Part shown: positions 44,901 to 57,400 of the stretch, piece by piece | Layout: each line of letters starts with the position of its first letter | How positions within the stretch are numbered: the first letter of the stretch is position 1 | DNA from: Ancylostoma caninum | Lineage: Eukaryota; Nematoda; Chromadorea; Rhabditida; Ancylostomatidae | Direction: 5' to 3' | Assembly (NCBI GenBank): GCA_037903475.1 | Contig: JBAJFG010000226.1 | Span: 186,001-250,000, forward strand | Length of the DNA stretch: 64,000 nt | Position numbers and translations under genes: made by a program | The notes under the pieces: model-generated | The model's input: the letters and a program-made list of their open reading frames with translations, nothing else | Databases searched by the model: none | Told to the model about the DNA's origin: nothing

Positions 44901-47900
44901 TCCCCCCCCTCCCCGGTCGTCGCCTCTTCGTGACAGCCGGCGCTAAGAAAGCTGCCACTACACCCTCTCCCCCACCTCGGAGTCCATGACCCCTTCATTT
45001 TTGGCACCTCTGACAGGCCTCAGACCCCTCAAACCCCCTTCATTTCGCAGACCCCCGGCTCCCCCCTATCGCACCTATGCTATAAAAGGTCATAGGCTTC
45101 ACCTTATAGGCCTAAGCCAAAGCACTAGCCTGAACCTAAGCCTAAACCTAATCCTATGCTTGAGCATAGGTTTAAGCCTAAGCCTAAGGCATAGTATTAC
45201 AAGGGATGTGCAAGAGATCCAGCTCCCAGATCGGAATGAAACCTACCTGGCCTGAATCTTCGTTCGAGTGAGTGCCACAATATGTACTTCATTACAGTCC
45301 TCGGCTCAAAAAAAAAAATAGAAATCCCACCACATCACTACATGCGTTCCTGCCCTCGTCAACAATGTGGTGGCCAAGTGGAGAAGATGCTGCACTGTTA
45401 GGCAAAGGGTCGAGAGTCTGAACCCGGTCCTGAGCAGCTGTTTGCATTCTTGGTTTTTGTGGGATTTCTATGCAAGATGTTCGATATCACTAAAAATTAG
45501 GAGAATTTCTGGTATTGACGTCATGCCCGTTAGAAGGTGTTCTTATAAATATCCTAGGAGAACTCCACGTGATTGGTCCCCCACAACCCAATAAAATACA
45601 CCAAAGCGCGGCGAGGAGCGAAAGAGCGTCCATGAGTTGTGCCAGACATTCAAGAGTGCCGCGCTGCGGAGGATGTTGTTCCGTGGAAGCGCGATCATTT
45701 GAAGCTCCCCGCTACATGCAAGTTTTAATTCAAATTTGATGCAATTCAATAATGAATTGCACTCTCTAAAATGCTTAATAAGGGAATGCAGTACAGTTAA
45801 AAGGCTGACCTTGCAATGGTGCGTCGTCTTCTTTCGAAACCAGCGCCACAAAAAGCGAGTCTCATTTCTTCCCTCTCCTCAGGATCCCCCAAAGTCTTGT
45901 CGTCATAACTGTCCAGCATGTCTTCCCACACTTGTCGAGACAAGAAATCGGCATAATGTGGATCACGTCGTATCTCTTGGAATTTCTAGAACGTTATCAG
46001 CCATTAGTCGTTTGCTTCCTTGTTTACGAACTAGCGTCAACTAACCTTATACGTGAGTCTATCAACCTTGTCTTTTATCACTTCAAGTGGTGTACAATCA
46101 TGAGGCGCCAAACAAGGATCGGTCAAGAATTCGTCTCCAATAACCTGATAAGAGAGATATGAGCGAACAACTTCAAACAGACAACACAGAACTCTAAAAC
46201 TCAAGTAAGTTTGCTGGAGAATATGCTACTCGTATCTAGCTCGCCATTTTGGTTTATTTTGCAAATAAGTTCTATTTTTTTGCCAATGACTACCTTTACA
46301 ACCAGTTCTGAAAACAGAATTTTTGGCTGGCAACACTATTTTCTTCGCAAATTACTGTATAAACTTACTTAAAGGATCAAAAAGTGAAAAAAAAGGCATC
46401 TCGTTTTCCAAGGAGAGAGACCCAAATTCATAGCGAAATTAATTACTAAATCGCGTAGAAAAAATACTGATTGTAAACTGGTAAAACGCAGTGAATATTA
46501 TACCACACTGCATAGTCTTAAGAATTTCGACCGTTTCCAAAGTAGAAAGTGAGCAATGTCATCTCAAAATTTGAAAGGTAAAACCGGCACTATTCTGCTA
46601 GTTCTGCCCCAAAATTTTGAGAATTTTTTTCCCAAACTTTGCATAAGAAGGTTATTTGAGGTGCTGAACATGAATATCGTATCCACTTTCTACCACAGCT
46701 CTGTTTTTGTAGGGTTACGGTAGGTATACTGTGGATACGGTGTCTCGCAGAATCCTCTCAAAATTTGCATAGCGGGGTTGTTTTCGGCGCTGGTGACGAA
46801 TATCAACGACATTTTGCATGCCTCCTTTATTTTCCTCCCGAAATCGGCATTTTCTCCCAATTTCCTATTGTACCTATACCTAGCGCTTCTCTATGAAAAT
46901 GAAGTTACGGTGCAAAACAGATACAATATTCCTGATCAGCGCCCAAAACAACCCCTCTATCCAAAATTATAGAGGACTCTGTGAGATGCCGTACCCACAG
47001 TATACTTACGGTAACCCTACAAAAACGGAGTTACGGTACAAAATAGGTACTATATCCGTGCTCAGCACCTCAAATAACCCTACAAAGTTTAAACGAAAAT
47101 TTTTAGTACGAAATTTGGGGCAGAACTAGTCGAATAGTGCCGTAAAACCTATCGCGGGACAACTGACCAAGAACTAATACATAACGGGAACATTAACGGA
47201 AATCTTGAATGCTGTCTGGTACAAAGGAAGAAATTGGAATAAAGTAAATGCAACGCTTACTAGGCACTACTTTACCCTTGCAGTTGGGAAGTCTGGGGAA
47301 CACTTCATTTTACAGGGCGCGCCATAAGTTCTTACGCAGTTCATATTTAGCACCACCACAGCAGTGGAATTCAACGGAATGATAAGACCTTCATGGGTAA
47401 TAAGCCAACTCAATAGCAATTCAAATAACCTAACAGATCGGGGTATGTCGTCATTTGCTTTCGTAACAGCTCAAAGTAGAATGGGAGAGCGCTCATCGTG
47501 GCACGGTGAAAACGCGGTTCCGTCCTAACCACAGAATTCTTCAATGCTTTTTGTATCTACTCCACTGTTCTGATGAAAATAGAAACCCTTTGTTCTGAAG
47601 AGTGCCTCCCGCTCCATCGATGTTCCGTGCCGCGATGGGTGCACCTCCCACTCTACTTCGAGCTGTTACCAAAACAAGTGGCGATGTATCCCCGATCTGT
47701 TAGGTTGTATGAGTAGCTACTGAGTTTGTGTAGTCGGCCACAAGGGTCGTGCCATTTCGTTGAATTCTTGTGCTGTGTGGTACTAAATATGGTGTGCAAG
47801 AACTTCTGACGCACCCTGTATATTAGACTTTATACCCCACTTTCCAGAGTATCGACAAAGACAAGGCTTGAAACTATACAAGTAATTCAATTTCTTTTGG

Positions 47901-48884
47901 AATGGTGGATCCTCTCTCCAAAAAGTTCGTTCTAGTTACCTAGCAAAGCAGATGGCTTCTGTAACCGCGCTGCAAAGTAAGTATGAGAAAAGGAAAGAAG
48001 ATAGAAGACATGAATGAAAAGCTTACCTTTATGGGGGTGTGCTTCTTTCTCTTCTTGCATTCATTGCATTTATAGATATCGACTTCGTGGTTGGATCTCA
48101 TGTAGGAGAAGACATAGCAAGTGGATTCACCTGGGATGCAGTATCTGAGCACATCGTGTTTACCGAACATGCTCACCTCGCGCTTTCCAGGAAACCGCGG
48201 TGCTGGTGGGGATGGAGGCGGAACGGGCTCTGGCTTCGGAAGAGCAAGAAGTTGAACGAGGACTGTGGAGTTGGAGGCACTTTGATCAGCTGCGGTAGAT
48301 GGTGGTTTGAACGCCACAGTGTTCCCAGAACAGCATGGTTGAGCAGATTCAAAAAGAGGCATCTCGGAATTAGCCGGGTTCTGAGCAACAGGTACGACAC
48401 GTAGAGTTTGCTGTTGAGGTGAGGAGGATCTCTTCGGAAATCCGCTGATCGGAGGCGGAGAAGGTGGGAGAGTGGGTGTTTCGAGGGACTTCGGAGGGCG
48501 AGGTAGAAGCGGTCGGTTCTGCACGGCCTGCGGTGGTCTCTCCAGCGCTGCTTGCAGGGCTGTCTTCGGACGAAGCGCTGCGCGAAGCGCCGACATCGGC
48601 GCGACTGAAGGCCGGTCCTGAGGAGCTGCAACAGGGCCGGAAGAGTCAGGTCCCTCCGGGCATGTGGCTGCCGACTGAGCAGTCGACCTCCGGACGGGGA
48701 CCGACAGTGTCTTCCGCAAAAGAGATGGTTCTTTAGGACGTACCACTAGCGCTTCCGGGGCTGACGGCTGCTCGCTCGAACATCGAACAGGAATGGCGAA
48801 GACCTGCGTGCCTGGCCCATAGGACAGGAACAGAATCCCATCGAGATCCTTCTGGGGCTCTCCATTAGCGGGGGAGCCGAACAT
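38946..48884 (-). CDS. FLYWCH-like zinc-finger protein, five exons
   Basis: Minus strand, exons with matching phases: 48027-48884, 46046-46144, 45810-45985, 39144-39346, 38946-39079 (TAA overlapping AATAAA). About 489 residues from the ATG at 48884. The frame is open up to 48962 (a KKCAACDCGRDF stretch) but has no ATG there. Residues 1-250 are Pro/Ala/Ser-rich and low complexity. A zinc-finger candidate spans the exon 1/2 junction: YKCNEC (C273, C276), then 24 residues, then H301 and C303 in LAPHDCTP. That is a C-x2-C-x24-H-x-C pattern, similar to FLYWCH fingers that precede MULE transposases in nematodes. Exon 3 gives EIRRDPHYADFL and an acidic stretch; exons 4-5 give an acidic tail. No transposase domain follows, so it may be a domesticated DNA-binding protein. 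The 6.5-kb intron 3 could hide further exons. Confidence 0.62.
39530..39940. mobile_element. Foldback with ATGCAAAACCC core
   Basis: Left arm contains AACCGTGTTTTGCAT and ATCCCACGATTAAGACAT; both recur inverted at 39870-39935. TCAATAGTTCTATACC at 39599 is inverted at 39828. The core (39630-39800) is a degenerate tandem of CATGCAAAACCCATG. The open frames across it on both strands are artefacts. It sits in intron 3 of the zinc-finger gene. Confidence 0.75.
40000..44880. other. Zinc-finger gene intron 3: mostly unassigned
   Basis: A minus-strand frame at 40076-40180 (MNVQDDFFTQASTYAAN, ending at a GTAAGT) looks exon-like but its phase does not fit the next exon. A mariner-type end (GCATTATTTTTGCACCAACCT) lies at 41723-41743. 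At 43557-43600 two adjacent hairpins occur, CCCCTTC...GAAGGGG and CCGGGGT-AAA-ACCCCGG. The plus-strand frame at 42042-42248 is coding-like but unrecognised. Confidence 0.35.
45105..45195. repeat. Degenerate interstitial telomere-like repeat
   Basis: A run of six-base units of the type CCTAAG, CCAAAG, CCTGAA, CCTAAG, CCTAAA, CCTAAT, ending in AAGCCTAAGCCTAAGG. The unit GCCTAA is the complement of the nematode telomere repeat TTAGGC. A C-rich stretch (44885-45060) lies beside it. Confidence 0.6.
46575..47152. mobile_element. ~578-bp foldback in zinc-finger gene intron 1
   Basis: Nearly the whole element is two inverted halves meeting near 46860. ACTATTCTGCTAGTTCTGCC on the left faces GGCAGAACTAGTCGAATAGT on the right, and GTTATTTGAGGTGCTGA faces TCAGCACCTCAAATAAC. 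No protein. A related piece occurs near 6415-6540. Confidence 0.8.
47315..47822. mobile_element. ~508-bp foldback in zinc-finger gene intron 1, TA-flanked
   Basis: Ends ACAGGGCGCGCCATAAGTTC and, reversed, ACAGGGTGCGTCAGAAGTTC, each next to TA. Arms are about 200 bp (AACCTAACAGATCGGGG on the left, CCCCGATCTGTTAGGTT on the right). No coding capacity; Tc1/mariner-type MITE by its ends. Confidence 0.8.
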
Positions 48885-49098
48885 CACGAAGAAAGCAGCC
48901 GCTGGAGGAGGAACGCCGTGCACGAAGTCACGTCCGCAATCGCACGCTGCACATTTCTTCACGCTTCTTTTCCCAGCTCCTCTTCTTTATTTCATTTTTT
49001 TCTTTATCATCTGATTTTCAGCAAGGCAGTGTCTAGTATTATTTGATCTGTGGAATTATATCTAGTATTATTTGATCTGTGGGATTACACTGCTGAAT
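48885..49098. promoter_or_regulatory. Shared divergent promoter of the zinc-finger gene and dohh
   Basis: About 214 bp separates the two start codons on opposite strands. TCTAGTATTATTTGATCTGTGG is duplicated at 49032-49053 and 49061-49082, 29 bp apart, which could be a doubled regulatory site. A TTTTCAG at 49015-49021 could serve trans-splicing of the hydroxylase mRNA. No clear TATA box. Confidence 0.55.
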
Positions 49099-52000
49099 AT
49101 GGTGTCTACTTTTTCTCCGGAGCAAATTGATGGGTTCGGATCCATTTTGAACGATTCTAGGTAGGCCATTTTGTTTCGCGACCATTAAGAAGTGTCCTGC
49201 GCTGCAGTTGGGCGATAAGTTTCGCAAAGAGGCTCCCAACATCCATATTTCAGCAAACCTTTGAAAGCAAGATTTCGTGCCTTATTTATCCTGCGCAACA
49301 TTGGATGTGATTTGTCGGTGAAGTGGATCGCAAAATGCTTCGGAGACGACTCAGCATTACTCAAGCATGAACTGGCATACTGTCTTGGCCAAACGCAAAA
49401 TAAGACAGCTATTCCTGTACTCACTGAGGTGTTGATGGATACTAACCAAGGTGGGCGCGGCTCTTCCCTTGTTTTTTTTTTAATTATCGTGCTAAGTTGA
49501 GAATGGGCGTTTTTGTGTGAAGCGAAGTAATCTCTTTCTCCTTTCCTCCCTCACTCCCCCCTCTCTTTCTCCCCTCTCTTTCTCTTCCTCTGCGAATTTG
49601 TTACATGATCATCGCTAATAATCCGCTGCAATTTTACGTGCCTGGACGTCTCACAGTACGGAGAAGGACATTCTAAAATTTTTTTTGGTAGACTTGCAAA
49701 ATTTCTTACAAATCAGAAATTGAGGAATTCTCTACGTTTCATCTATCAAAAAACACGCCATGAATCGTTCTTCCAAATAGTATCAAATACTGAGTAAGAG
49801 ATGCTCTGCAACACTCTTCAAGACGAAATAATTCAGTTGTATTCTCATTTCACTCCCCGAATATATATTGACCTGCTTTTACATGCATTTTACATGGTAT
49901 TTTAGAGCCAATAGTACGTCATGAAGCTGGCGAAGCTCTTGGAGCAATTGGTGACGCGTCCGCTTGCCCTGTCCTCGAGAGGTACACCAAGGTATGTCTC
50001 TCACTCACTATTCGAGTCGCTCTTGCGCTCTCATATTCCAGTCAGGGATTACTTGGACCCAAGATCAGGTAGTCAGATCTCTTGGCTTACATTTGGTCAA
50101 AATTCCTCCATAAGGAGGGACGTTAGTGTTCCATTTCACCGACCACCAAGTTTGAAAAATTTGTTGCAACGTTGCAGAGGGGTTCCTCCATCTAGACCAT
50201 GAGCAACTGTTCCGTTTCGTACATTTACACGTACATGTACGAATACGCCAGAATTACTGTAGGAAATGACATGCAAAATAACCCGAATCATCAGTGACCA
50301 GTGTAAATCGATTTGCGCACTTTCATTAGAAACCTAAAAACGTTGGAAGCTCATAACATTTTGTTCGCTTCACTTGATTTATCTGGCCGCTCTTTCCTAA
50401 AATCTACCCCCTAAGTAGTGTTTTTTTTTGTGTTACGAATCTCGATGTTTTGAGGTAGCTAGAGAGTTTTAAGCTATCTCAAACATTTTATTGCAGGACT
50501 CTTGTAAAGAGATTGCACAAACATGCCATTTGGCTCTGCGAAGGATCCAGTGGGTTAAGGAGAGTGGTGACAAAACTGAGAGCCCATATCAGAGCATCGG
50601 TACGTGTAGATAATTCTTTTATCATGTGGCATTAGTCAAATTTTGCTAACTTAGATCCCACAGCGTCCGCTTCATCAGATAACGTTCAAGAATTAGGGAA
50701 CATTCTTGTCAATCCTGCACAGTCTTTATGGGATCGTTACAGCGCGATGTTTAAGCTGCGTAACATCAATACCGATGCTTCCATCAAAGCTCTTGCTCAA
50801 GGTATCCTTCATTCTTGCGTACTGTTCCTAATTAGCGCTTGTTTTTCGAAAGCTGCTTGTTTTTCAGGTCTTTACTGTGAAGATAGTGCTCTGTTCCGAC
50901 ATGAGGTGGCATATGTTCTGGGGCAGGCTCAGTCTCCAGTGGCAATTAAGGAGCTGAAAGATCGTCTTGCTCTCCCTTCCGAGGTTAGTCCTATTTATGA
51001 GTTCTAATTATCATCTGTTTGAACATAAGAAATATTAATTCTTGCAGAACAGTATGGTTCGTCACGAATGTGCTGAAGCTCTTGGTGCGATTGCTACAAA
51101 TGAATGCATCTCGTTCCTGCAGGAATATATCAAGGATAAAGAGGTATGTCTATTTGCACATTGTGAAGCTAACTTTATATTGGGTTGGTGAGCAGTTCTG
51201 CATCGCTTTTTATTTTCATTTCTAAAACGCAAACGCAGCGTGACAAGTGGGACCTTGTGTCGGTATAAGGTAGTATGTTCTTGAACCTCTCAAGTGAAGG
51301 GCATACGAGGGAAGCTTAGTGTCCGAGTAATAACGCCTTCGGCCAGTCGAGTCTCACTTCGCTCCTTTGTCTACTATGGTTTCCTGCAAGGACATCCTGT
51401 AAGAAGCGCCGACGCGAATATATGTGCTGCGTTTGAAAGGACCGTTATTCACCACTCGAGGTCCCGTCGATGGTACCACGGCTTCGAGTCTGACGAAATA
51501 ATGCTCGAAAGTCACCCACGGTCTGGATGTGCGTTGATGTCGACGATTTGCAGGACCCCCTGTAGACGAGGTCAGATGTCGACAACTGCAAGTTGGCGAA
51601 GACACTAGTGCCACTATGCGATCGTCATCAAGCATCCCTGCTTTCTCGGCTTCGGCAAAGTTGTCCAGACATGGGTAGCCCGTGTGTTGTGCGAATCTGA
51701 TAAGTCATGTGGGGTGAGCATCGAGGAGCGGCTGTTTCTTCGGCCACATGGGGAGGACTTTCTAAACCGTATTGCAAGTGGGGGCGGAAGCTTGATCCTG
51801 TACTTGAACAACGTGCAGCAGTGCCAGTGGATTCCATTCCCAGAATCACTTCCAAAACAGTCAAAAGCAGACTCGCCTGAAAAGATGGTTTTTCCATGTT
51901 GTCGGTGCAACCACAAGGAATGCTTCACCAAGAGTTCCTAATCCAGAAGTTGGCAGGTGTCATCTGTGCAAAACGCCCAAAACGAGCAAATGTTAATGTT

Positions 52001-54024
52001 CTGCAAGATAACGCTCACGCGCACTTTGAAAACGCAAGTCCTAAGAAGACTCAGAATCTCGGTTGGGAAGTTTTGTCACGCGTATCATATTCGGCAGGCC
52101 TGGCTCTGTCGGAATGTCACCTTTTCCTGACCATGAGCAACCATTTACGGAAAATGTAGCTTGGCAGTTAACAGGGACTCGAAAATGAGGTATCAAAGTT
52201 TTTCAATCCACAGCCTACTGCGTTGGCTCCGCTGCGTTTCTTACCCAAGCAGCTGGATGACCCTTCATAGCATTGCGTGGGGAAGGTCAACCGATTCGGC
52301 ATCTCACCAAGCCCCGCCTACTGCCCAGCCTACTCTGTATCCTGCCGCGCGCGGGAAACGCGACGGATTGCTCAAGAGCGTTAAAATGGGTCCAGGAAAG
52401 CGGGGGAAGTTTATATTTGGTTCACAAAGCCAATCCAAGAACAACGGAGAATGTGTCAAAAATCTTTTATTTTCTGAATGAGTTTTCATCGAGAAAAATA
52501 TTGTAATGAAACCTGAGAGGTGTGTATTGTAGTACTCGCGCACCAGGCCTACTTGTGGTCAATTAAAGAGTAAACTCCACTAAGCACATCTGACACCTTA
52601 GCTCACTTTTTCTTCTCAAATCGAAGTAAACGCTGCCTCAACAGAAAGCGGAACTTAAGCATTACCGAAATCAACTGGATAGGACCTTTCAAAGTTTAGT
52701 AGAATATGTGACAAAGTATAGATGCAAAAGGTCCTGCACTAATTCCGCAAAAACAGGAAAATTTTGTTAGAATTAAGTGGAATGAACCAAATAAAGTAGG
52801 AGGAGGCCCACCTGCTAGTGCCTGGTTCATCCTACTTCATCTAAACTCTGAGCGTCATGAGTCTAAACACCGCCGAACACACTTTCCTTGACAGAAAAAA
52901 TCGCATGGGGCATAGTTGATTTCCATTTATAAAAGAAAAATTGAGCTAGGATATCAGGAAAGCTTATTGCCACCAAATCACTCATTTCAAGATTTTAAGA
53001 AAAAATTACCTTGGCAGTTAATAATCCTGCTTGAATGTGAACAAACTCCCATGAAAATTTGCATTTCAACTCCTATGAAGCTTGTAACATCCTAGCTTTA
53101 ACTTTGGAAGTCTTGAATAAACATTTTTTCGGACCAATATTTGTGTTAACACACTTTGGTGGCATAATGATACCTCCACCGATATACTTCCACCCTGGCT
53201 TTTCCCACGGCTAGCCCCTGAGATACTAATTATATCTCCGGGATGGTTTTCGCACCTCAGATGCATTAATGAGCCTGCGTGGGTCACCAAACATTTTGCA
53301 TAGAGGCATAACTGAAATCCAAAAAAGATAACTGAAAAGTTATAAAAGTAGCTAACCTGCAGTTAAGCATTGACCTAAGCAATAACAGGTACTTTTCGTC
53401 AGACAAAAACTCTGTAATTCTGAGCTTTGGAAAAAATACAAGTTTTCAAATTCATTCCAAACTCCTAGAAAGAAGTGCAAGTTTTTAAATTCAGTCGAAC
53501 GTGTTGAAACAGCAACGAAACATCCCCTTTGCTTCTGTGGCACCGTACTCTAAATTTCTTTTTTTTTTGCGAAAATTTTGCGCGTAGAGCTCCTGTAAGC
53601 GTTGCGGCGATCGTACGCGGTGACGCGGCAAGGAGGCGGACAAAGGGTGGGACTAGCCTGAGATCAGTTAGTCGGATACAGTACTGGTGACTGCTAACGG
53701 CACTCACACTTGGCTCGCACCTCTATTTATCCAGCTGTCTGGGTACGAAACGGGACGAGCCCTAAATATAGCATCAATTGAGATTTTGTTTTAATAAACA
53801 AATACATTTCCAAAGAATTCGTCGTGAGTGTTGCAGAACTTTTCCACCAACTCAATACTTCCATATGTACTTGACTTTTTATACTCTATATAATTTTTTA
53901 TACTCTAACTCTTGACTTTTTTTTCGCTTTTTAGCGTGTTGTTCGTGAGAGTTGTGAAGTTGCACTGGACATGGCAGATTATGAGAATAGCGATGAGCTG
54001 CAATACGCCAAAGTCACCGCGTAG
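49099..54024 (+). CDS. dohh-1: Deoxyhypusine hydroxylase, eight exons
   Basis: Hydroxylates deoxyhypusine on eIF5A to hypusine, the last step of that modification, in the cytoplasm. Exons: 49099-49160, 49254-49450, 49906-49991, 50497-50599, 50655-50801, 50868-50983, 51048-51143, 53935-54024 (TAG); 298 residues, against about 302 in human. It is a HEAT-repeat protein with the four His-Glu iron-binding motifs intact: H59-E60 ([10 protein letters not shown]), H92-E93 ([12 protein letters not shown]), H210-E211 ([10 protein letters not shown]), H243-E244 ([11 protein letters not shown]). These are exactly +3 from the human positions 56/57, 89/90, 207/208 and 240/241. A segment around residue 150 is the usual variable linker. 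Intron 7 (2.8 kb) holds a dead mariner. No AATAAA follows the stop. Confidence 0.95.
51180..52250 (+). mobile_element. Dead mariner transposon in dohh intron 7
   Basis: Left end TTGGGTTGGTGAGCAG follows TA. Broken frames give a mariner transposase: helix-turn-helix region (about 51294-51500), [15 protein letters not shown] (about 51735-51770), [10 protein letters not shown] (about 51998-52030), [11 protein letters not shown] (about 52098-52130). The first catalytic D of the usual TGDE is lost (SGGG here), the second D is kept (QDN), the third is E (SECH). With several frameshifts it cannot be active. The right inverted repeat was not found. Confidence 0.82.
52251..53934. other. Rest of dohh intron 7, nothing recognised
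   Basis: AT-rich intronic sequence with no exon or repeat I can name. Confidence 0.4.
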
Positions 54025-54451
54025 ATTGTGGTGAACGCCGTCAGAGAGCATCGATTACTACAGGAGACATTTGCTGCGCGTTTCCTGCCTGTTTGTAAAT
54101 TTTTCATGTTGAACTCAGCGGTGTTATTCTTCTGCTAAGTTATTGTTGCAAAGCGGATATTGTTAAAGCTGGTCCCTTGTTGTTATATTTTCTTGGACGT
54201 TCATAAAGATTTCTATTCTGGGTTCTTGTATCGAGACATATGTACCACCGTCGCCAGTAATATTTCCTACTTTGAAAGCTGGCAGTATTTTCTACTTTGA
54301 CATCATCCTCATATCTGATTGTTGCTTGAACTGAATCAGTTTGTGCTGCTTGGGTCCGTCCACTCCACAGTGTCGTGGAGGGTTTGCGCTAAGTTTTCAC
54401 GTACAGCAGTATTTGTCCTCTTTTTACGTAATCTATTTCTTAAGCTACAAG
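54025..54451. promoter_or_regulatory. dohh-DAP3 gap, possible intercistronic region
   Basis: 427 bp between same-strand genes, with no AATAAA. ACGTACAG at 54401-54408 and CTACAAG just before the DAP3 ATG are possible trans-splice acceptors. This would fit a nematode operon, but a separate promoter is not excluded. Confidence 0.35.
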
Positions 54452-57400
54452 ATGAAGAGTGTGCTGCGGCCGTTGTTCTCTCGTACGGGCACTCGTATCG
54501 GTTAGTTTGGTAATCCTCATTTTCCTCATCGGAAAAGAAACCACTTCTTGGTTCAGGACGGATTAAATCGCGGCGGCTGTACATGACGGAACGTTCTGCT
54601 CCTGTAAGTTTCCTTTCATTAGTTTACAGCTTTTACCAACCAAATGCCGCTTCCGTAGTTTCATCTTTGTGAAAGAATGATTATTACTTCAGGTATATGC
54701 AATATTATCTAAGTTTTGTTTTATCCTCTATCAAGGAGATTTTTCCTATTAGAAGACTTCAATGTTGTACCAACTCATTTTAGACCGAGTTTTCGATTTC
54801 CGATGTTGGACATTTATACGAGATTCCTCGTGAAGCCGTCACTTCATTAGGCTATGAACAGTTGCTTCCGTCGAACATGATTAAACAAACGGACACTCTT
54901 GGAGAATTAGTCACAGTAATTAGGGAACCGCTGATTGAGGTATTTGCTGTGCAGTGCTTTTATTAGTCATAGTTCCAGCAAAGAACGGGTGTGTTGAGGT
55001 TTCAGGTGTCTTCTTGCATGTCTGTTACTCGTCCTTCTTTCCCCTCGTTGCGAATGGTGTTGTGGGGTCCCTTTGGTACGGGAAAGTCTGTTACTCTTAA
55101 TCAGAGCGTTCATCTGGCATACACGCAGAATATGGTAATCGTCCAACTTCGTAGCGGTGAGTTCTGCTGATGCACACGTACAAAGGAGTAGTTGCTTAAA
55201 GCAGTGTGTCACCTCGTTCCATGGGCTGTGGATATCAGCACTCTGGACCTTCTCGTCACTCTGATTCCAATTATGTATATCATAAAGCAAGAAAATGACA
55301 GAAACCCGTATTCGGAGGGTCCGAACGTGCAGTTCACCGATCACGGATGCTTAATTTTCAAAGTGCTTCTAAAGGACGTGAAATGAAACACGTTTTTGTA
55401 GCGATGTATCTCACTCGGCATGTAGCAGAAGTTGAAATGTCGACGTTCAAACAAGGAAGAATAAATGATCCAGTGAATGCTGTAGCAATTTTGCAGAGAT
55501 TCAAAGAGCAGGTGAGCAGGAGACCACGGCTTATCTTTGACCTCTACACATTACTTTTCAGAATCATCACGTGTGGAAAACGTTGAGCACGTTAAAAACA
55601 GAACGAGAATATGAGTGGACCAAGAGTGAAAAGACAGCCGCTGATCGGCCTATCACCGAAATAGTCGAAATAGTAGGTCTTCTGTAATTTGTTCACTCAT
55701 ACGCTGTCGAGAATTTCCGAAATTGTTCATATGCTGCTCCCATAGATGTAGAGCACAAGTAAATTCTTTGTTTGGACAACAGTTGAATATTTCCACAACT
55801 CGCAGTCTGGTATTTCAAATTAAAGACAGTTCAAGACAGCTCAAATTCAATGTTGTCGTCAATTTTTACGTCATTTCTTTAGCCTTGTTCATTTGTTCAC
55901 TTTATATCGACTTTTTTCTAATATCTCGCAAAAATATCAAATTTTCTCGTTGCAGGGTATTTCAGCTCCTTTCCTCGCCACTGACTGTGTTGGTGGGTTG
56001 TTCTGCGAGCTGAAGAGACACGCCTCCACTGGGTCTATTAAGGTTTGTTCCATTATTTTCTTTCGGTCTTTCCTAGCAAATCAATGACGAAGTCTCCTCC
56101 TGCTCAAAAGTGATATTAGTATGATTTCTTTGAATTCAGGTTTTCGTTGCTGTTGACGATGCGAACTCTTTATGGGGTAAGACATTGGTTAAGAAGGCAG
56201 ACAGGACTTATGTGAGATTTCGTAATCTTACTCGCAATGTTGGTTGGGATTTCACTGTACCTATTACTCTTTCAGGCCTCTCCTGCCGATCTTACACTTG
56301 TGAACCACTTCAGAAACTTGATTTCGTCAGATTGGGTGAGGATTTCTGGCACTTCTCTATGAAAGACCGTTAGCAAGGCTGCGAAATTTCAGCACAATGG
56401 TTGTATTCTACTAGTAGCTGACAAGAAGGAGGTTTCGGACGCTAGGGATCACGTCACAGTACCGCGACACACTCCGCTTGAGTTGTTTGGTGAAGAGGGT
56501 TTTCATTTTATCGAGGTTAGTTCAATTTGCTGAATTTGCTCGTCTGTTTTCATGTACACAGCATCCATTCGCTGTTTTTTAGCCATTCATACCCATAGAG
56601 ACGAAACAATACACTTTGGAAGAAATTAGCAATTTATACCAATATTATTATGACAAGAGGTGGCTTGCTAGTGAGAAAGGTACGCTCAAATGTTTTTTTC
56701 TTTTTTCATTACTCTCCGAATTCGCATAGAACGGACAATAATATATGGTCTATTAGTTCACAGAGGACACCTGCTCTGACTTTGTCTGCAATTACTACTT
56801 TGTCCGCAGAATGCGTCTGGAAGGATATTTTGGCGAATGGCAGTAGGGAAACATAAGAATGGAAGGAAGGAATCACACCATATGCAAATCAAAAAAGTGC
56901 AAAAAATAGATCGGTTATAGTCTATCCGAAACGACGAGTCCGCCCACGCACGCGGGAATCGAGAGGCGGCGCGGCTGGGACGTAAGCTGTTAGCTACCAC
57001 GTCGTCCACGTCACAGCCAAATCATTGGTCGATACCATGAAGGTAACGATGAAACATGATACGCATATTAGAGATGATGACGTGGAGTGCTGGCAAACGT
57101 GGCAGCTTCTCGATCCCCGCGTGCGTGGGCGGACTCGTCATTTCGGACGGACTATAGCCGAAAAATGATGAGGTCGTAGTTGCGGACAAAGTTGGATCGG
57201 GCGCCCTATGTGATCTAATAGACAGTACTAATCTCCAATAATGTTTTTTCCCAATACTGGCTTTTCCTTGCTGCTTCATGTGACCGTCAGTGGAGCTGCA
57301 GATGTTCGGTATAGTCTGTCCGAAACGACGAATCCGCCCACGCACGCGGGGATCGAGGAGCTGCCACGTTTGCCAGCCTCCACGTCATCATCTCTAAGCT

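Noticed and set aside
55192..55386. Open frame between DAP3 exons 4 and 5
   Set aside because: It would break the family alignment; splicing 55156 to 55402 gives the expected continuous protein in phase.
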